Shown here piece after piece: positions 43,162-55,270 of a stretch of DNA of 64,000 bases. Both the position numbers and the translations under genes were made by a program. The stretch spans positions 15,581,734 to 15,645,733 of the forward strand of contig NC_063049.1 in assembly GCF_018812025.1 (NCBI RefSeq), written 5' to 3'. The stretch is from Megalobrama amblycephala. Its lineage: Eukaryota; Chordata; Actinopteri; Cypriniformes; Xenocyprididae. The notes under the pieces were generated by a model, which worked only from the letters and a program-made list of their open reading frames with translations, did no database searches and was not told where the DNA came from. Position 1 is the stretch's first letter. The number at the start of each line of letters is the position of its first letter.

Positions 43162-44147
43162 GCGATCAAGAGTGTGTGAACAGTGGTGGAACGTTATTTT
43201 CTTCTCTTTCTCTCTGTCTTTCTCTCAGTTTATTTCTCAGCAAGTGGCATGCTCACTTTTAAAGAACGATTATGCTATTTATAAGTAAGAGTCAGTTATT
43301 TCAGACATTTCATTCTAACAGATTTGTACTCTGTTTACGGTTTCATTTTTCTTTGGTCTCTCTTAATTTTAATTCAGTTTAGGTGCTTTGTTAACCATTC
43401 AACATAATGAAGTAATCAAACAGGTAAATCAACCACCCTTTGCAGGTTTGTTTACTTTGCAAATTTGATTTTATCGAGGTGTATATATTTCAATGAATGT
43501 ATTTTATTCTTTGGAAAACTCATGCATTTTAGTATTTCTAGGATTAGTTTAAGAGCTAGATTCAGGTGCTCTCTTGTCTGATCTACAGCTATATTGCCAC
43601 CTAGTGACTGCAATAGTTTACAACAAGCATGGAGACTTTCATCTTCATCAATCATGCTCTGCTTTTTGGCACAATGATCTCTGTGGTGTGTGGGGGGTTT
43701 GCAGGCATGATTAATAATATTTGGCAAAGCAAATAAAAAGTGTGTTTGGTAAACCAAACTGCACCCAGACAGGGTAACTTGGTATTTTTCTTGTATTGAA
43801 ACAAGATATGATATAGAGTGTAAATAAATAATGGTGGTTTGTAGTTGCTTAAAACACACCACTCTGTGTTAAGCAAATTTGATCATTCTTTTCATGTTTC
43901 TATGTTATTTTCAGCTGATCTCTTGTAAATCAAAACTGTAACTTATGGAGACTGAATAAGATTGATTGTATATAGGAGTTAATGTGAAGTGAGTGAATGT
44001 GCATTAGGTTGATCATGTTTATGGTTTTTGTGCATGCTGCTGGAGGTCTCTGGCTCAGAATGTCTTTACTCTTCTGTTATGATGTTCTATGTCATTTGAT
44101 TTGGCTTTTTCTTGAATCTTATTATTGTAATACTGTTTACAAATAAA
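43162..44147 (+). other. cbs: cbs 3'UTR
   Basis: This runs from the stop codon to the last poly(A) signal, about 1 kb with no splice-site-like break needed. A pyrimidine-rich start (CTTCTCTTTCTCTCTGTCTT) follows the stop. A 136-codon minus-strand frame at 43,452-43,862 has no recognisable domain and I treat it as chance. Confidence 0.7.
44142..44147 (+). terminator. cbs: cbs poly(A) signal
   Basis: AATAAA in ACAAATAAAGGCTTTATTTC. It is the first well-placed canonical signal after the stop and is followed by a GT-rich stretch (GGTTGTGTGAATTGTATTG). Confidence 0.75.
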
Positions 44148-44169
44148 GGCTTTATTTCGGGAAGGAATA

Positions 44170-44869
44170 ATGGTTGTGTGAATTGTATTGTCACTACACT
44201 TGTCTTTTAGTCCACTGGCTAGCTTTTAACATTTTATTCTGGCTGGTGAGAATTATAGGTTGTTGGAAAAAAAAAAAAAAATCAACTTAAGGGAGTTTGT
44301 GCTTTAAAAAAAATATCTGTCAGTGGGGTAAGAAAAATTAACATTTTTTTCAAAAGGTACACTAGATTATTTTTAGAATGCATTGGCAGATCTTTTTCCT
44401 CTCCACTTGTTTTAAGGACAAGGACAAGTTCCAATTTTAGTGTGTAAATAATTAAAAAAAAAAAAAAAAACTATAAAACTGTATAAACCTGACCAATAGT
44501 GCCACCTGCTGGGGTAGAAAAAAACTTACTGCTGGACTGAATTAGAGCCATTTCTCAATATTTGTCTTGTCTCTTTATTGCCAGTGGTTTTACCCCTTAG
44601 TGTGTATTAAAGAAAGCTAGAAAATAATATTTCATGGACAAGGCGTCTTAAAATGCATGTTTGAGCTGTCTTAACTGAAAGTAACTTGCACTGACATATC
44701 TTTAAAGTCAATGCCATTGTTTTGTTTCAAGATCACCAGAAATATTATTATTATTATTTAAGAGGCACATGTATATAAGATACCTTAATGTCCTAGTTGA
44801 ACTAAGGCCTAATCCTGGCTTAATCTAAACCCTGTCTGTGAAAACAGGCCAAAGTGTTTCTGGGATCCA
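44170..44869. other. Intergenic, nothing recognised
   Basis: AT-rich sequence with A runs near 44,266 and 44,455. No gene, RNA gene or terminal repeat was seen. Confidence 0.45.
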
Positions 44870-45600
44870 CACTGTAAAACCGAACAGTGAAATTAATTAA
44901 GTTAAGTTTGTTTCACTCAAATAATAATGAAAGTTCATTGTACTTAATAGAAAAAAGTTGCATGAACTCAAAATTTCATTGTAGTAAGCTGAACTTAATA
45001 TGATTGTGTTGAGCTGCAGCAGATTTCTAATTCCCAGCATGCTTTGCATCAGACCATATAAATAACTGTTGAAATTAAGTGTTATTTTGTGTGTTTTTGC
45101 ACAAGATTAACATATGGAGATATAAGTTAATGATTAATGCTGTGTTATGTTGGGATTCAGGGGGGTTCTGTTATGTTAGTTTGGTAGGGTTACCACTGTG
45201 GTGAAGAGTAGAGCCTGTGGTTAGGTTGAGGATGAGCTGCAAAACATTTAAGACCAAATATGTTGTTTGATTAAATATATGCAAGTATGTAATGACAGTC
45301 TCTCTGATAGTTATAATAGCATGTGTTATTTGCTATGTAACATTTAACCAAGATCTGAATGTGATGTTTATGTAAATTAACTGTATGTAATTAACATTAT
45401 GATGAGTTGGGAAAGGGATGCTGGTGACGGGATTGTTAGTGAGAGACACCTGTGCACCACACTGGCCTTGATCCGCTTCCATGGCTCTCAGCCCCGCCCC
45501 ACTTGTCACAAAAATTTTAAGTTCTACCAACTTTAAAAAAAAAATGAGTTAGTTTACTTAAATGTTTTGAGTATTCTGAACTTATTGGGTTTTACAGTGC
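44870..45600. mobile_element. MITE with CACTGTAAAAC ends
   Basis: CACTGTAAAACCGAACAGTG at the left pairs with TTGGGTTTTACAGTG at the right. Inner TTAAGTT/AACTTAA and TGAACTCAAAA-type blocks pair weakly. It is non-coding. Confidence 0.65.
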
Positions 45601-45790
45601 ACATTTAAAGTTTGAAAACGTCTATATGTCTAAGTATTAAAAGAATGAAAATATAAATATGTTTTTATGTAGCATTGCATCTTTACAAATGCCCAGAGCT
45701 TCCTCAGAGCAGCCTAAATCAGCTGTATAAAAACTTTTGTGCATGGATTTAGAGAAAAGTAAAGATGTTTATTAGTAGTAGTATTAGTAC

Positions 45791-46150
45791 AGTGAATCTC
45801 AACCTTTTTTGAGTAATGGACCCCCATCATATTTGGAACCATCCTCAAGGACCCCAGAATAAAATTGGCTAATTGGTATCATTAATATCATTAAAACTAT
45901 TAAAAACATTTCTGTTAATTGAGATAAAATTGAAATAAAATAAAATATAAATATTAGTTGGAAAATTATTAGTTATCAATTACCTGAAATAAGTACCTGA
46001 AGCACTAAAATTATTAACTTGAAATAAATACTATATAAAAACTACTGAAATATAAATAAATCTAAATTATCTAAAATAAAAAAGCCACAAATAGGCCTAA
46101 TAGTAAAATGACTAAATAAATGAAACTAAAAATAAAAATATAAAAATAAA
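45791..46150. repeat. Possible one-ended hAT-type MITE fragment
   Basis: CAGTGAATCTCAACCTTTTT followed by GAGTAATGGACCCCC resembles a hAT MITE terminus like that at 28,141. No inverted partner was found. The rest is very AT-rich with AAATAAA runs. Confidence 0.35.
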
Positions 46151-46277
46151 ACCTGATATATAATATAATAAAATTAAAATAACATTGATATTGCATAAAT
46201 TACTCCCAGCAGCAATCAGGTCATCTCTCATTTGTAAATTCACCTGTGAGCAATTACATTTAGAGGAGAGATCCACA

Positions 46278-46654
46278 GAAAACAGTTACACACAATACAC
46301 ACCTTTCCTAGTACCACTCAAGTTTAAAAAGATTTCCAGACGCAACAGCAATGTAAAGAAAGGTGCACGTGTGAACTTGTGCAATGAGTGCATGGAGGTT
46401 GTTTTGGAAACTTTTCATCTTCAGGCTGAGTCTCAGTTCCATCTCCACTGACCATCAATAACATCATTAGTTCTTCCTTTGAAGCTTCCTGGCACTATGC
46501 TTCTGCTTGTTGTGGGAAATCTGCCTTTGTTGTCGTACAGGAACCTTCCCTACTCAATCAAGAGTATGAACACACATCACAGCTAAATTCAACCTGAACT
46601 TTAATATTCTCATGAACAAATGACGTATAAAACTTACTGTGACAGGAAATGTTT
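46278..46654 (+). repeat. ~380 bp dispersed repeat, copy 1
   Basis: It is in direct orientation with copy 2 at 50,927-51,310 and highly similar over its full length. Shared strings include CATGGAGGTTGTTTTGGAAA and GAAGCTTCCTGGCACTATGC. It has no coding capacity or terminal inverted repeat. Confidence 0.8.
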
Positions 46655-47580
46655 CTAATAGGCTATAAAATCAGGTTCTGAATTGTCCCTCTTTTCTCAG
46701 ACATCCCACCTGTGATTTTTCAGTAAATCATCCTGGTTTCATTTACGTCTGAGCTTTATTGTGTGGATAGAGTAGATCTAAAGTAGGTCTAGATGTTTAC
46801 AATAAGATTGTGGTAATAACAAGACTGCGATGCCACGCCAACCTGTTCCTGGCTGTGAAAAAATCATCATCTTTGCATAAGCTGTCAGAGAAAAAATGGA
46901 TTCAGTTTCAGATTCCATTTCACTGGATTATTTAGTAATTCTTTTGCAATATCGACACATGCTTTGTAAACAGACTTTTACGATATGGACTCAACAGTAA
47001 CACCACAAACATATAAGTATCAGTGTTCATTCTAATGCCTGATCTGTGATCTGTGATATCTGATGTGCAATTATTCAAGATCAGGAAGATTTTCTTTGTC
47101 GTTTAATACTGTTTATAAATCAAGCCAGTGACTAAACGATAAACTTCACACTGTTTCTCCCAAAAGCATGAAAATAAACAGATTTTTCAATTGTGATTAA
47201 ATTACACACAGAAAGCTATCAAAGTGCGCTCCCTTTACAATGGCTGAAGCTGTCAGTCACACAGCAGAAGTTTATCTGGACACTTGCCAAAACTGCCATT
47301 ACAATGAATGAAGCTGTTACTATGACAATGCACAACGAAGCTCTTAGGCTAACATTACTGTATTTACATCATGTTTGCTGTTAGTTGTGGTGAAAGCATT
47401 TCGTGACAGTGCAGGAATCGAGTTACAATGACAAGATCACTGCATTCACATGATCAACAGACTGTCTGTCATCTGCTCAGTGCTCATCACTGCAACCTTT
47501 CAAGTGATGGGAAAAGATCTAAATATAAGGCTATAACCAACACTTTTCAGGATTCGTTAATCTCAGCAGCTGTAATTGTA
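46655..47580. other. Intergenic, nothing recognised
   Basis: Short open frames at 47,193-47,384 and 47,428-47,718 carry no recognisable domain. No repeat structure was seen. Confidence 0.4.
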
Positions 47581-47599
47581 AAAACTATCCGAGAGGGTT

Positions 47600-47990
47600 C
47601 CACATGTACAACTCAAATTATGGAAAGGTTGGGACATTTTTTAAATTTGAATAAAATGAAAACTAAAAGACTTTCAAATCACATGAGCCAATATTTATTC
47701 ACAATAGAACATAGATAACATAACACATGTTTAAAGGGAGAAATTTTACACTTTTATCCACTAAATGATCTCATTTCAAATTTGATGCCTGCTACAGGTC
47801 TTAAAAAAAGTTGGCATGGGGGCAACAAATGGCTGAAAAAGCAAGAAACGTTGAAAAGATTCAGCTGGGAGAACATCTAGCAACTAATTAAGTTAATTGA
47901 TATCAGATCTATAACATGATTAGCTATAAAAGGGATGTCTTAGAGAGGCAGAGTCTCTCAGAAGTAAAGATGGACAGAACTGTGAAAGAG
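47600..47990 (+). mobile_element. Non-autonomous DNA-element-like repeat
   Basis: From AAGGTTGGGACATTTT through TTCACAATAGAACATAGATA, GATGCCTGCTACAGGTCTTA and TTAGAGAGGCAGAGTCTCTC the sequence matches a dispersed repeat I recall as common in zebrafish. The exact superfamily is uncertain. It ends abruptly at about 47,990, where DIRS-like sequence begins. Confidence 0.5.
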
Positions 47991-47999
47991 TGTGTAAAA

Positions 48000-50460
48000 G
48001 GGTGCCGTGCTACTTCGGTGCCCTCAGGAGGCCATTCTGCCAACCCTGCCACCCTTGGAGCCTCGGGGCACAGTGGTTTCCATTGAGCTTTTGACACAAT
48101 GTCCACCACAAGATGTTGCGTCAGGCTCACACCCTGACAAAGGGGTCAAAGATCAGTCAAGTCGGTTGTTTCCTGCCAGTTCGCTTGAGGTCAGCGAAGT
48201 GGCTATTTTGAGTACCCAAGAGACCAGCATCATAATCTCAAATGTATCTTCAATGGGTCCTGCAGATCATAGAAAAAGATTACAGAATCCAGTTTGGTTC
48301 TCGTCCACCAAGATTCAACTGGTTTTTTCTCATGTTGGTATGCCCCGAGCAGGCTCTGGTGATGGAACAAGAATAAATCTCTATTAGCAAAGGAAGCTAT
48401 AGAACGGGTTCCTCTGCCCAAAAAAGAGTCCTGGTTTTACAGCCGGTACTTTATTGTTCTCAAAAAGGATGGAGGGTTGTGTCCTATATTAGATCTTCAT
48501 CATCTGAATCGTTCAATCAAGAAGCCCAAGTTCAAGATGTTGAAGCAGATCGGGACTCAAACTGCAAGGGTACATGAGACCCTTGCAGTGGTGGCTCAAG
48601 ACCAAGTTGTTTTCCCCGAGGGGGAACCTACATCGTATGATTAAGGTTATGTGCAGGTGTTTCCGCACCTTGGTTATATGGAGGAAACCTTGGTTTTTGT
48701 CCCAGGGTCCTGTGTTAGGTACTCAATATCATCGCGTCACGCTCAGAACAGATGCTTCTGTCATGGAATGGGGAGCGGTAATGGAAGGCCACTCAGCTCA
48801 GGGTCTGTGGAGGAGTCATCATCTTTTCAACATAAATTGCCTGGAGATGGTATTGAAACACTTCCTCCCAGACCTAAGAGGCCATCTTGTGCTTGTTTGC
48901 ACAGCACTTCAGTGATCGCTTACATAAATCACCAGGGTGGTCTGTGTTCGCATCCACTATGCAAACTGGTGCACCAGATCCTCCTGTGGTCCCTAGTGAA
49001 GTTGCTCTCTGAGCAGTATACATCCTGTGGTACCAAAACATGGGAGCAGACATCCTGTCGAACCGGGGAATGGAGACTTTACCCCAAGGTGGTGGAGCAT
49101 ATATGGGAGGTTTATGGCCAAGCAGAAGTGGATCTTTTTGCATCTCAGGACATGAAGCACTGTCCACTTTGGTTCTCCCTCACACACCCAGACTCCCAGG
49201 GCTGGACGCTATGGTGCAGACATGGCCGAGGCTACGTCTGTACACTTTTCCCCTGATTTCTCTGCTCCCAGGAGTTCTGGAGAAGGTCTGCTGGGATGGA
49301 ATAAGTCTACTATTAGTAGCGCCGTACTGGCCGAGCCGAATATGGTTCTCGGACCTTGTGTCCCTCCTCAACGGTTCTCCCCTGGAGATTCCGGTCAGGA
49401 CGGACCTTCTGTCTCAAGCGGGAAGCATGATCCTTCACCCCCGCACAGAGATTGGAACCTGTGGGTTTGGCCTCTGAGGGGGCCCAAATCATTGACTCAG
49501 GTCTCTCAACTGAGGTTATGGAGACCATACTTCACTCCAGAGCTCCATCCATGAGGAAATTTTATGCCCTGGAGAGTCTTCGCTTCTGGGTACAGAATGC
49601 GTCTGTGGGATCCAGTTAACTGTCCAGTTGGTTCAGAATTTCTGCAAGATTGTTTCATTGTACTTTGTTTCATTTCTTCAGTTGTACGTGGCAGCCATAG
49701 CTACCTCCATTCACTTGGGTGGTATATCTTTGGAGAGGAACCTGCTGGTGACACATTTCCTTTGTGGCACTTTGAGGCTGAGGCCTGCAATTCGCTCCAG
49801 AGTTCCAGCTTGAGACCTGGCTATTGTGCTAGAAGGTTTATCTACAGCCCCTTGATACTGTTCCAGAAAAGTTTCTGACCTTAAAAACAGTTCCTGCTGG
49901 CAATATCTTCTCTTAAAAGAGCAGAAGATCTCCAGGCCTTGTTGGTATCCCCCACATGCTTTGAGTTTGCACCAGGGATGGTCATGGCATTCCTAGCTGG
50001 GCTATGTCCCTAAGGTGCCGACCAATGTACAGCGGCTTATTGTTTTGCAAGCCTTCTGCCCTTTCAGAGATCAGGACCAGGAAAAACTGGAACTTGTGTG
50101 CGCTGGATACCTATGTCCACAGTGCTGCCCTGTGCAGGAAAACTGATCAGCTACTTGTCTGTTTTGGATCACCTGTAAGATGTTATATCCCTGCAAGATG
50201 TTTGTGATGTGGCGGGCTGGTCCTCTCCACTCACATTTGTAAGGTTCTACAACCTGGACCTGGGCGCTGCCCTAGGTTCACAGGTGCTCATGTCTTAGTT
50301 GTGCTCAGAGTATTTACACGGACAGGCACTTGTAAGCATGGCATTTGGGCATTATCATTCTCAAAGCATCCTTGACACAGCACTAGTTCCCTCGAAAGGG
50401 AACGTCTAATGTTATGACTGTAACCATTGTTCCCTGAGAAGGAAACAAGATGCTGTATCA
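48000..50460 (+). mobile_element. DIRS-type tyrosine-recombinase retroelement, decayed
   Basis: DIRS retroelements integrate with a tyrosine recombinase rather than a DDE integrase. In order on the + strand are four parts. A region before the RT, at 48,250-48,360, reads YRIQFGSRPPRFNWFF across frames. The RT N-terminal block, at 48,380-48,540, carries FIVLKKDGGLCPILDLHHLN. The RNase H block, at 48,735-49,060, has LRTDASVMEWGAVMEG and then YINHQGGL, and runs on to SQDMKHCPLWFSLTHP. The recombinase-like region, at 49,830-50,290, has SSLKRAEDLQAL and ends DVAGWSSPLTFVRFYNLDLG. The RT catalytic core appears deleted between about 48,545 and 48,650, and there are many shifts and stops. The repeat-like tail near 50,385-50,460 (CCCTCGAAAGGGAAC; GTTCCCTGAGAAGG) may be the terminal repeat. 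It is dead. Confidence 0.85.
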
Positions 50461-50926
50461 CCCTGCCGTACTTTCTTCATACCTGTGATTGACATGCTTT
50501 GGCTAATTGAAGGTAACGATGTCATTCTGGGTGTGCTTTTATGCTTTCCTGGTCATGATGTCACCGACCCATGACGTTTTGTCTCAGCCATTGGACTAGT
50601 TGACACACGTGCTTCAGATACAATCATGCAGAGGCGTTCCTACTGAGGCGTTTGCATTTCAACTGCGCTGCTTCTCCATTGTTTTTATAGGCTAAATATG
50701 CACTAGACGGCCATGTTTTGACCATTGTGCTGGTGTCTTTTGAGCATTTTGTGCATAAAGCCTGTTTCTACTTACTGTTTCCGCACAAGTGCAAAATGTC
50801 ATACTTGTCTTTTATTTACATAAAATTCATTGTTTATATGTCTTTACTAAAGAAACTGATAGTAATATGCAGCTCAATGTTTTATTAGGGTCATTGGCCT
50901 ATAGAGTATACCATATTGAGTACCAG
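50461..50926. other. Intergenic, nothing recognised
   Basis: Sequence downstream of the DIRS relic. It may include part of the element's terminal region, but no second terminus could be aligned. Confidence 0.35.
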
Positions 50927-51310
50927 GAAAACAGTTGCACACAATACACACCTTTTCTAGTACCACTCAAGTTTAAAAACTTATACAGATGTAACAGCAG
51001 TGTAAATAAATGTGCATGCCTGAACTTGTGCGAGCCTGCATGAGTGCATGGAGGTTGTTTTGGAAACTTTTCATCTTCTGGCTGATTCTCAATTCCATCT
51101 CCACTGACCACCAATAACGTCATTAGTTCTACAGTGGAAGCTTCCTGGCACTATGCCTCTGCTTGTTATGGGAAATCTGCCTTTGTTGTCATACAGGAAC
51201 CTTCCCTACATAATCAAGAGTATGAACACACATCATGGCTCATTTCAACCTGAGCTTCAATATTCTGATGAACAAATGATGTATAAAACTTACCGTTACA
51301 GGAAATGTTT
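50927..51310 (+). repeat. ~380 bp dispersed repeat, copy 2
   Basis: Direct copy of 46,278-46,654, with scattered substitutions and an 8-10 bp difference (GAGCCTGCATGAG-type insertion). Confidence 0.8.
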
Positions 51311-51452
51311 TTAAAACAAAATCTGTTTAAGTGGTTATTTGGATGGAGACAGATTGGCTAAATGTGAGTTTGCAGTTGGTTGTAAGAAAGGGGTGGGGTT
51401 TAAGCAGACTGAAAGATTGGAAGTCCGGTATATGTTAAGCATATGAGTTAAG

Positions 51453-51488
51453 CAAACAAACAAACAAACAAACAAACAAACAAACAAA
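51453..51488. repeat. (CAAA)n microsatellite
   Basis: A tetranucleotide array of about 36 bp. Confidence 0.95.
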
Positions 51489-52266
51489 TACAAAAATCCA
51501 ATTCTCCAACTATTTACTCAAGACATAAACTGACTGCATTTACTTTGATTTCGACATATTTGTGTGCATGTGACCATTTAGCAGCGCACAGAAAACTACC
51601 TGTTGGTGTGCATTGCTGTCAGCATTTACAAATTTGTAAAAAAAAAAAAAAAAATGTATCATTCGGAAGAGCTCAGTGAATTCAAGTGTGGTACTGTGAC
51701 AGAATGCCATTTTTGCAATGAGTCAGTTAGTGAAATTTCATTTCTGCTAGATATTCCACAGTCAACAGTATTATTGTGGTATTATTGGAAAGTGGAAGCA
51801 TGTAGGAGCAGAAGAAACTCAACCATGAAACGTGGTTAAGGTATGGTGGTTGAGGCATGGTGCATATTTTCACCAATGCTCTGCTCATTCTATAACTGAA
51901 GAGTTCTAAACTTCCACTGGCATTAATATCAGCACAAAAACTGGAGATTCATGGAATGGGTTTCCATGGCAGGGCAGCTGCATGCAAACCTTACATCACC
52001 AAGTACAATGGCAAGCGTTGGATAGAGTGGTGTAAAACATGCCGCCACTGGACTCTGGAGCAGTGGAAACATGTTCTGTGGGATGATGAATCACACTTCT
52101 CTGTTTGGCAGTCTGATGGGCAAGACTGAGTTTGGTGGATGCCAAAATTAACTTCCTGACTGAATTGTGTGTTTGGTGGAGGAGATATAGTGTTATGGGG
52201 CTGTTTTTCATGGGTCAGGCTAGCCCCCCTACTTCCAGTGAAGAGAAATCTAAATGCTTAGCATAC

Positions 52267-52800
52267 TGTCACAAACTCGGCCTCTGTGGCTCCCTCCGAT
52301 CACCACCTGAGGGCACCCTCGCCTGAATACTAACCACCCTTGGACTACATTTCCCACTCCCCGTACCTGGACTGATTACACCTCCACCTGAACCTCATTT
52401 CCCCTGGACTATATAAGACCCTCACGCCCCATCATGCTTTGCAAAGTCTTGTTTGCCACGGCTGCATTTCCTGTGTTTGACCTTGGACTGCCTATTACCC
52501 CTGTTGACTGCCTGCTGCCTGCCTACTGATATCTCTGCCTGTTACCGTTTACCCTGTCTTGCCTGCCGCCCGCCCTGGGGTGCGTTTCCCAAAGCGAACT
52601 ATGGTCGTAAGTTCCATCGTTACCAATAGAGTTCAATGGGACTTACGACCATAGTTCACCAACGATGCTTTCGGGAAACGCACCCCTGATTGTTTGCCTG
52701 GTTACTGACACTGTCTTTGCTGGTATCTGACCCCTGCCTGTACAACTACGATAGTCTTAATAAAGCTGCAAATGGATCTCCCCGAGTCTGCCTCGTTACA
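52267..52800 (+). mobile_element. Solo LTR (retroelement) inside the Tc1 relic
   Basis: It starts TGTCACAAACTCGG and ends GCCTCGTTACA, i.e. TG...CA. It carries a TATA box (CTATATAAG, 52,409) followed by a putative R start, and AATAAA at 52,759 near the end. Flanks CATAC (52,262-52,266) and GATAC (52,801-52,805) are a 5 bp duplication with one mismatch. The Tc1 reading frame resumes directly after it. No internal coding region or second LTR is present, as expected after LTR-LTR recombination. The family is probably Ty3/gypsy-like, but that is not shown. Confidence 0.8.
52577..52686. mobile_element. 110 bp foldback MITE inside the solo LTR
   Basis: The 14 bp terminal repeats are perfect: GGGGTGCGTTTCCC and GGGAAACGCACCCC. 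The interior is almost fully palindromic (CGAACTATGGTCGTAAGT; ACTTACGACCATAGTTC). I recognise this sequence type as dispersed in teleost genomes. Confidence 0.85.
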
Positions 52801-52978
52801 GATACCAAGACATTTTGGTGATACTATGCTTCCAACTCAGTGGTAGCAGTTTCCCAGTAAAGTGGAAGCTGGACCAAATCCATATCAATGTCTATTCATT
52901 TAGAATGCAATGTCATTACAGTCCCTGTTGGTGTAATGGTCAGGTGTCCCAGTCCTTTTGTCCATATAATGTATATAA

Positions 52979-55262
52979 TGCTGGGTTGAGACTGTTGACT
53001 TAGGAAGCTGGGCTGATGGGCAATTTGTGTTGATAATCGTTCAAAATAAGTAACCCAACGGTGCTGGGTTGGGAATGTAGACGTGAAAGAGATCACGCAT
53101 GTCACGTAACTTTAAACAAGTGGTTCTCTGTGTGTTGATACAACCTCTCCTGTCCATGATCACGGTGAATATGACAGGAATATGTGTGGAAAATATTGTA
53201 GAAGAAAACTAATCAAAACACAAAGGATAAAGAACTTTGAAACTGACTACAGCCAGGAGTGTGTTCTTTTAAAATTTGACTACTGTGGTGAATGGGAAGT
53301 GAAACTGAAAAAATGTGCTTTTGACCTCTGTTTCCTGTATTTCTTTTGTTGTGCTGTGTTCTCTTTCTTCTCTTTCTTGTTCTGTCTGTTTCCCTTCTGA
53401 TAGGTTGTCCAATGATGGGGTGTACGGACTTCAGTCAATGCGTGGTCTTTATATTGATGCCGCTAGCACTCGAAGGAGAGCTCATTTTTGGCTTGGTTGT
53501 GATTGGCTTGAGAGCTCCTGGATCTCTCCTCCGGCTGATGATCAAACTTGAGAAGGTGAAAGTTGTTCTGATTACCTTCTTTGCTTCGCAGCATAGGTAA
53601 TGATCAGCTAAAGCCCACTTAAAGCATATTGAAAATACCACGTAGACATAAACAACATTAAAAACCTGATTTTCAAAACAGGGGGTCTTTAACAGGTAAT
53701 AAATATTTTCCAAATAATATTTTAAATTGGTATACAATTTAAATTGATATAAATTGGGTCTTTATACATGAAAATATACAGTGTAGCTGCCTTTTAGGAT
53801 CGGGGACCCAACATGAGAAATAAAGTCATTAAAAAACAAACAAACAAAAACATTACAGTCTAGCCTATAATAAAAGGAGTCAAAATTGTGTTAGAGGGAG
53901 CCGGTTCTTAAATTCTTAAGTTTGTGATTGACAGGATGCAATCCATCACTCACTGCTGCGGCTACAGTGTTCAGCCACAGAATTCCCTGAACTTGAAACA
54001 TTGGTGTGGTTTTGTCTGTTTTGTATGTTGGAGAGTTGTAAAGACTTGTATAACAGGAGTTACACTGCCAAGAACATGCAGTGGTTTTTCATCCTCAGGC
54101 TGTGGTCAGGCAAACTCATCATTATGTTTTTAAAGCTCCTCAGACAGGATGGTTTAGGGAATGTTTGTGCAAACGTCTATATCACTTGGTATATAACCTT
54201 TAAATGCAGCATGCTGGACAACCTCCAAGAGCATGACAAACTTTTATTGCAAAAATGTCTCTGTCAACATCTCGTTTCAGTCCTTCTCATTTCCGTTAAT
54301 GATGGACATACAGATCATGAGTGAGTTTCTCTTAAAAGAGACAGTGTGATAGAGTAATGCACATGGACAGCTTAGAGTCTAATATCTGTTTAGACACAAT
54401 TACTGATTATTCACACATTTTAGAATAACTGAATAATCAAAACTATAAAATAACACAAATAGAAGTAATTTTAAATTTAAAACAAAACAAAACTTCCTTA
54501 TTTGAGAGAGTTTATCTTCTTTTGGACATTCACTCAACCATCCTCACGAAGTGCATCCTGAGATGCTTTTAAACAGTACTGAATGAGTTTATGAATGACA
54601 CTGGACACGTTTGGCTGTTTTTCCTTTAATATGAAAGTTGACGATACAATGCAAGCCTGAGGCACATTCTGGAAATATGCTTACTATGACTACTGTTATT
54701 AAATAACATTTTATTAAAACCCTGCAAAAACATTTCTGTCAATAGAGAGGTGAATATATTTTACTATGGTTTATTGTACATGTAGATTATATTTTAAGTT
54801 GTTTTAAAGTAAAATCAATGAGTTTATAAGACTGGTTTATTCTTTCCTTATATTTTAGACATGTAGAACATGTCCACGTTTGTACATCAAATGTGTGCTG
54901 TAGTTAGGAATCTTATCCAAGATGTAGGCTACTCAATATTGGTCAGTCCTATTTGACTTAAAGGATCCACAAATTAAACTGTGACCACAACTTAAGTGAA
55001 TGAAAGGCAATAATAAGCAATATGCGTTCACACAAATAACTTTTATTTGAATGTTTCCATATGCATTGACTCAAATGACTTTTTCATTGATATAACATGA
55101 CAGTGAGTTGTTAGAACAGAAATGCATAGTGACATTGTTTATGACGTCAGGAACCTATGAATTAGCTTTTTGAACCGGTTCATTGAGCTGAACTGTCTGA
55201 AAAGAACTGTTTCGTGGAAATGAATCAGACTTTGTATCACTACAAAATATATTTGTCATGAT
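52979..55262. other. Intergenic, nothing recognised
   Basis: An open frame at 53,346-53,600 is hydrophobic but has no recognised domain. CAAA runs lie near 53,838. There may be an inverted TAACCCAAC/GCTGGGTT motif near 52,980-53,070. No clear gene or element was seen. Confidence 0.4.
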
Positions 55263-55270
55263 TAGCTGTG

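Larger units (their letters stand above)
51654..52975 (+). mobile_element. Tc1-like transposon relic split by a solo LTR
   Basis: The + strand reads a Tc1 transposase N-terminus (ELSEFKCGTVTECHFCNESV; then SFLLDIPQSTV) at 51,658-51,760. The remains of a catalytic region follow (the PLDSGAVETC-like and GLFFMGQA-like stretches) up to about 52,250. The frame resumes at 52,800 (YQDILVILCFQLSGSSF across frames). The 3' terminus GGTCAGGTGTCCCAGTCCTT ... GTCCATATAATGTATA lies at 52,937-52,978. The 5' terminal repeat is not visible, and frameshifts and stops make it dead. Downstream catalytic sequence between about 52,840 and 52,930 appears deleted. Confidence 0.8.

Noticed and set aside
53346..53600. 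Hydrophobic 84-codon frame, possible small membrane protein
   Set aside because: No recognised family and no evidence of exon structure. The surroundings are uninformative intergenic sequence.
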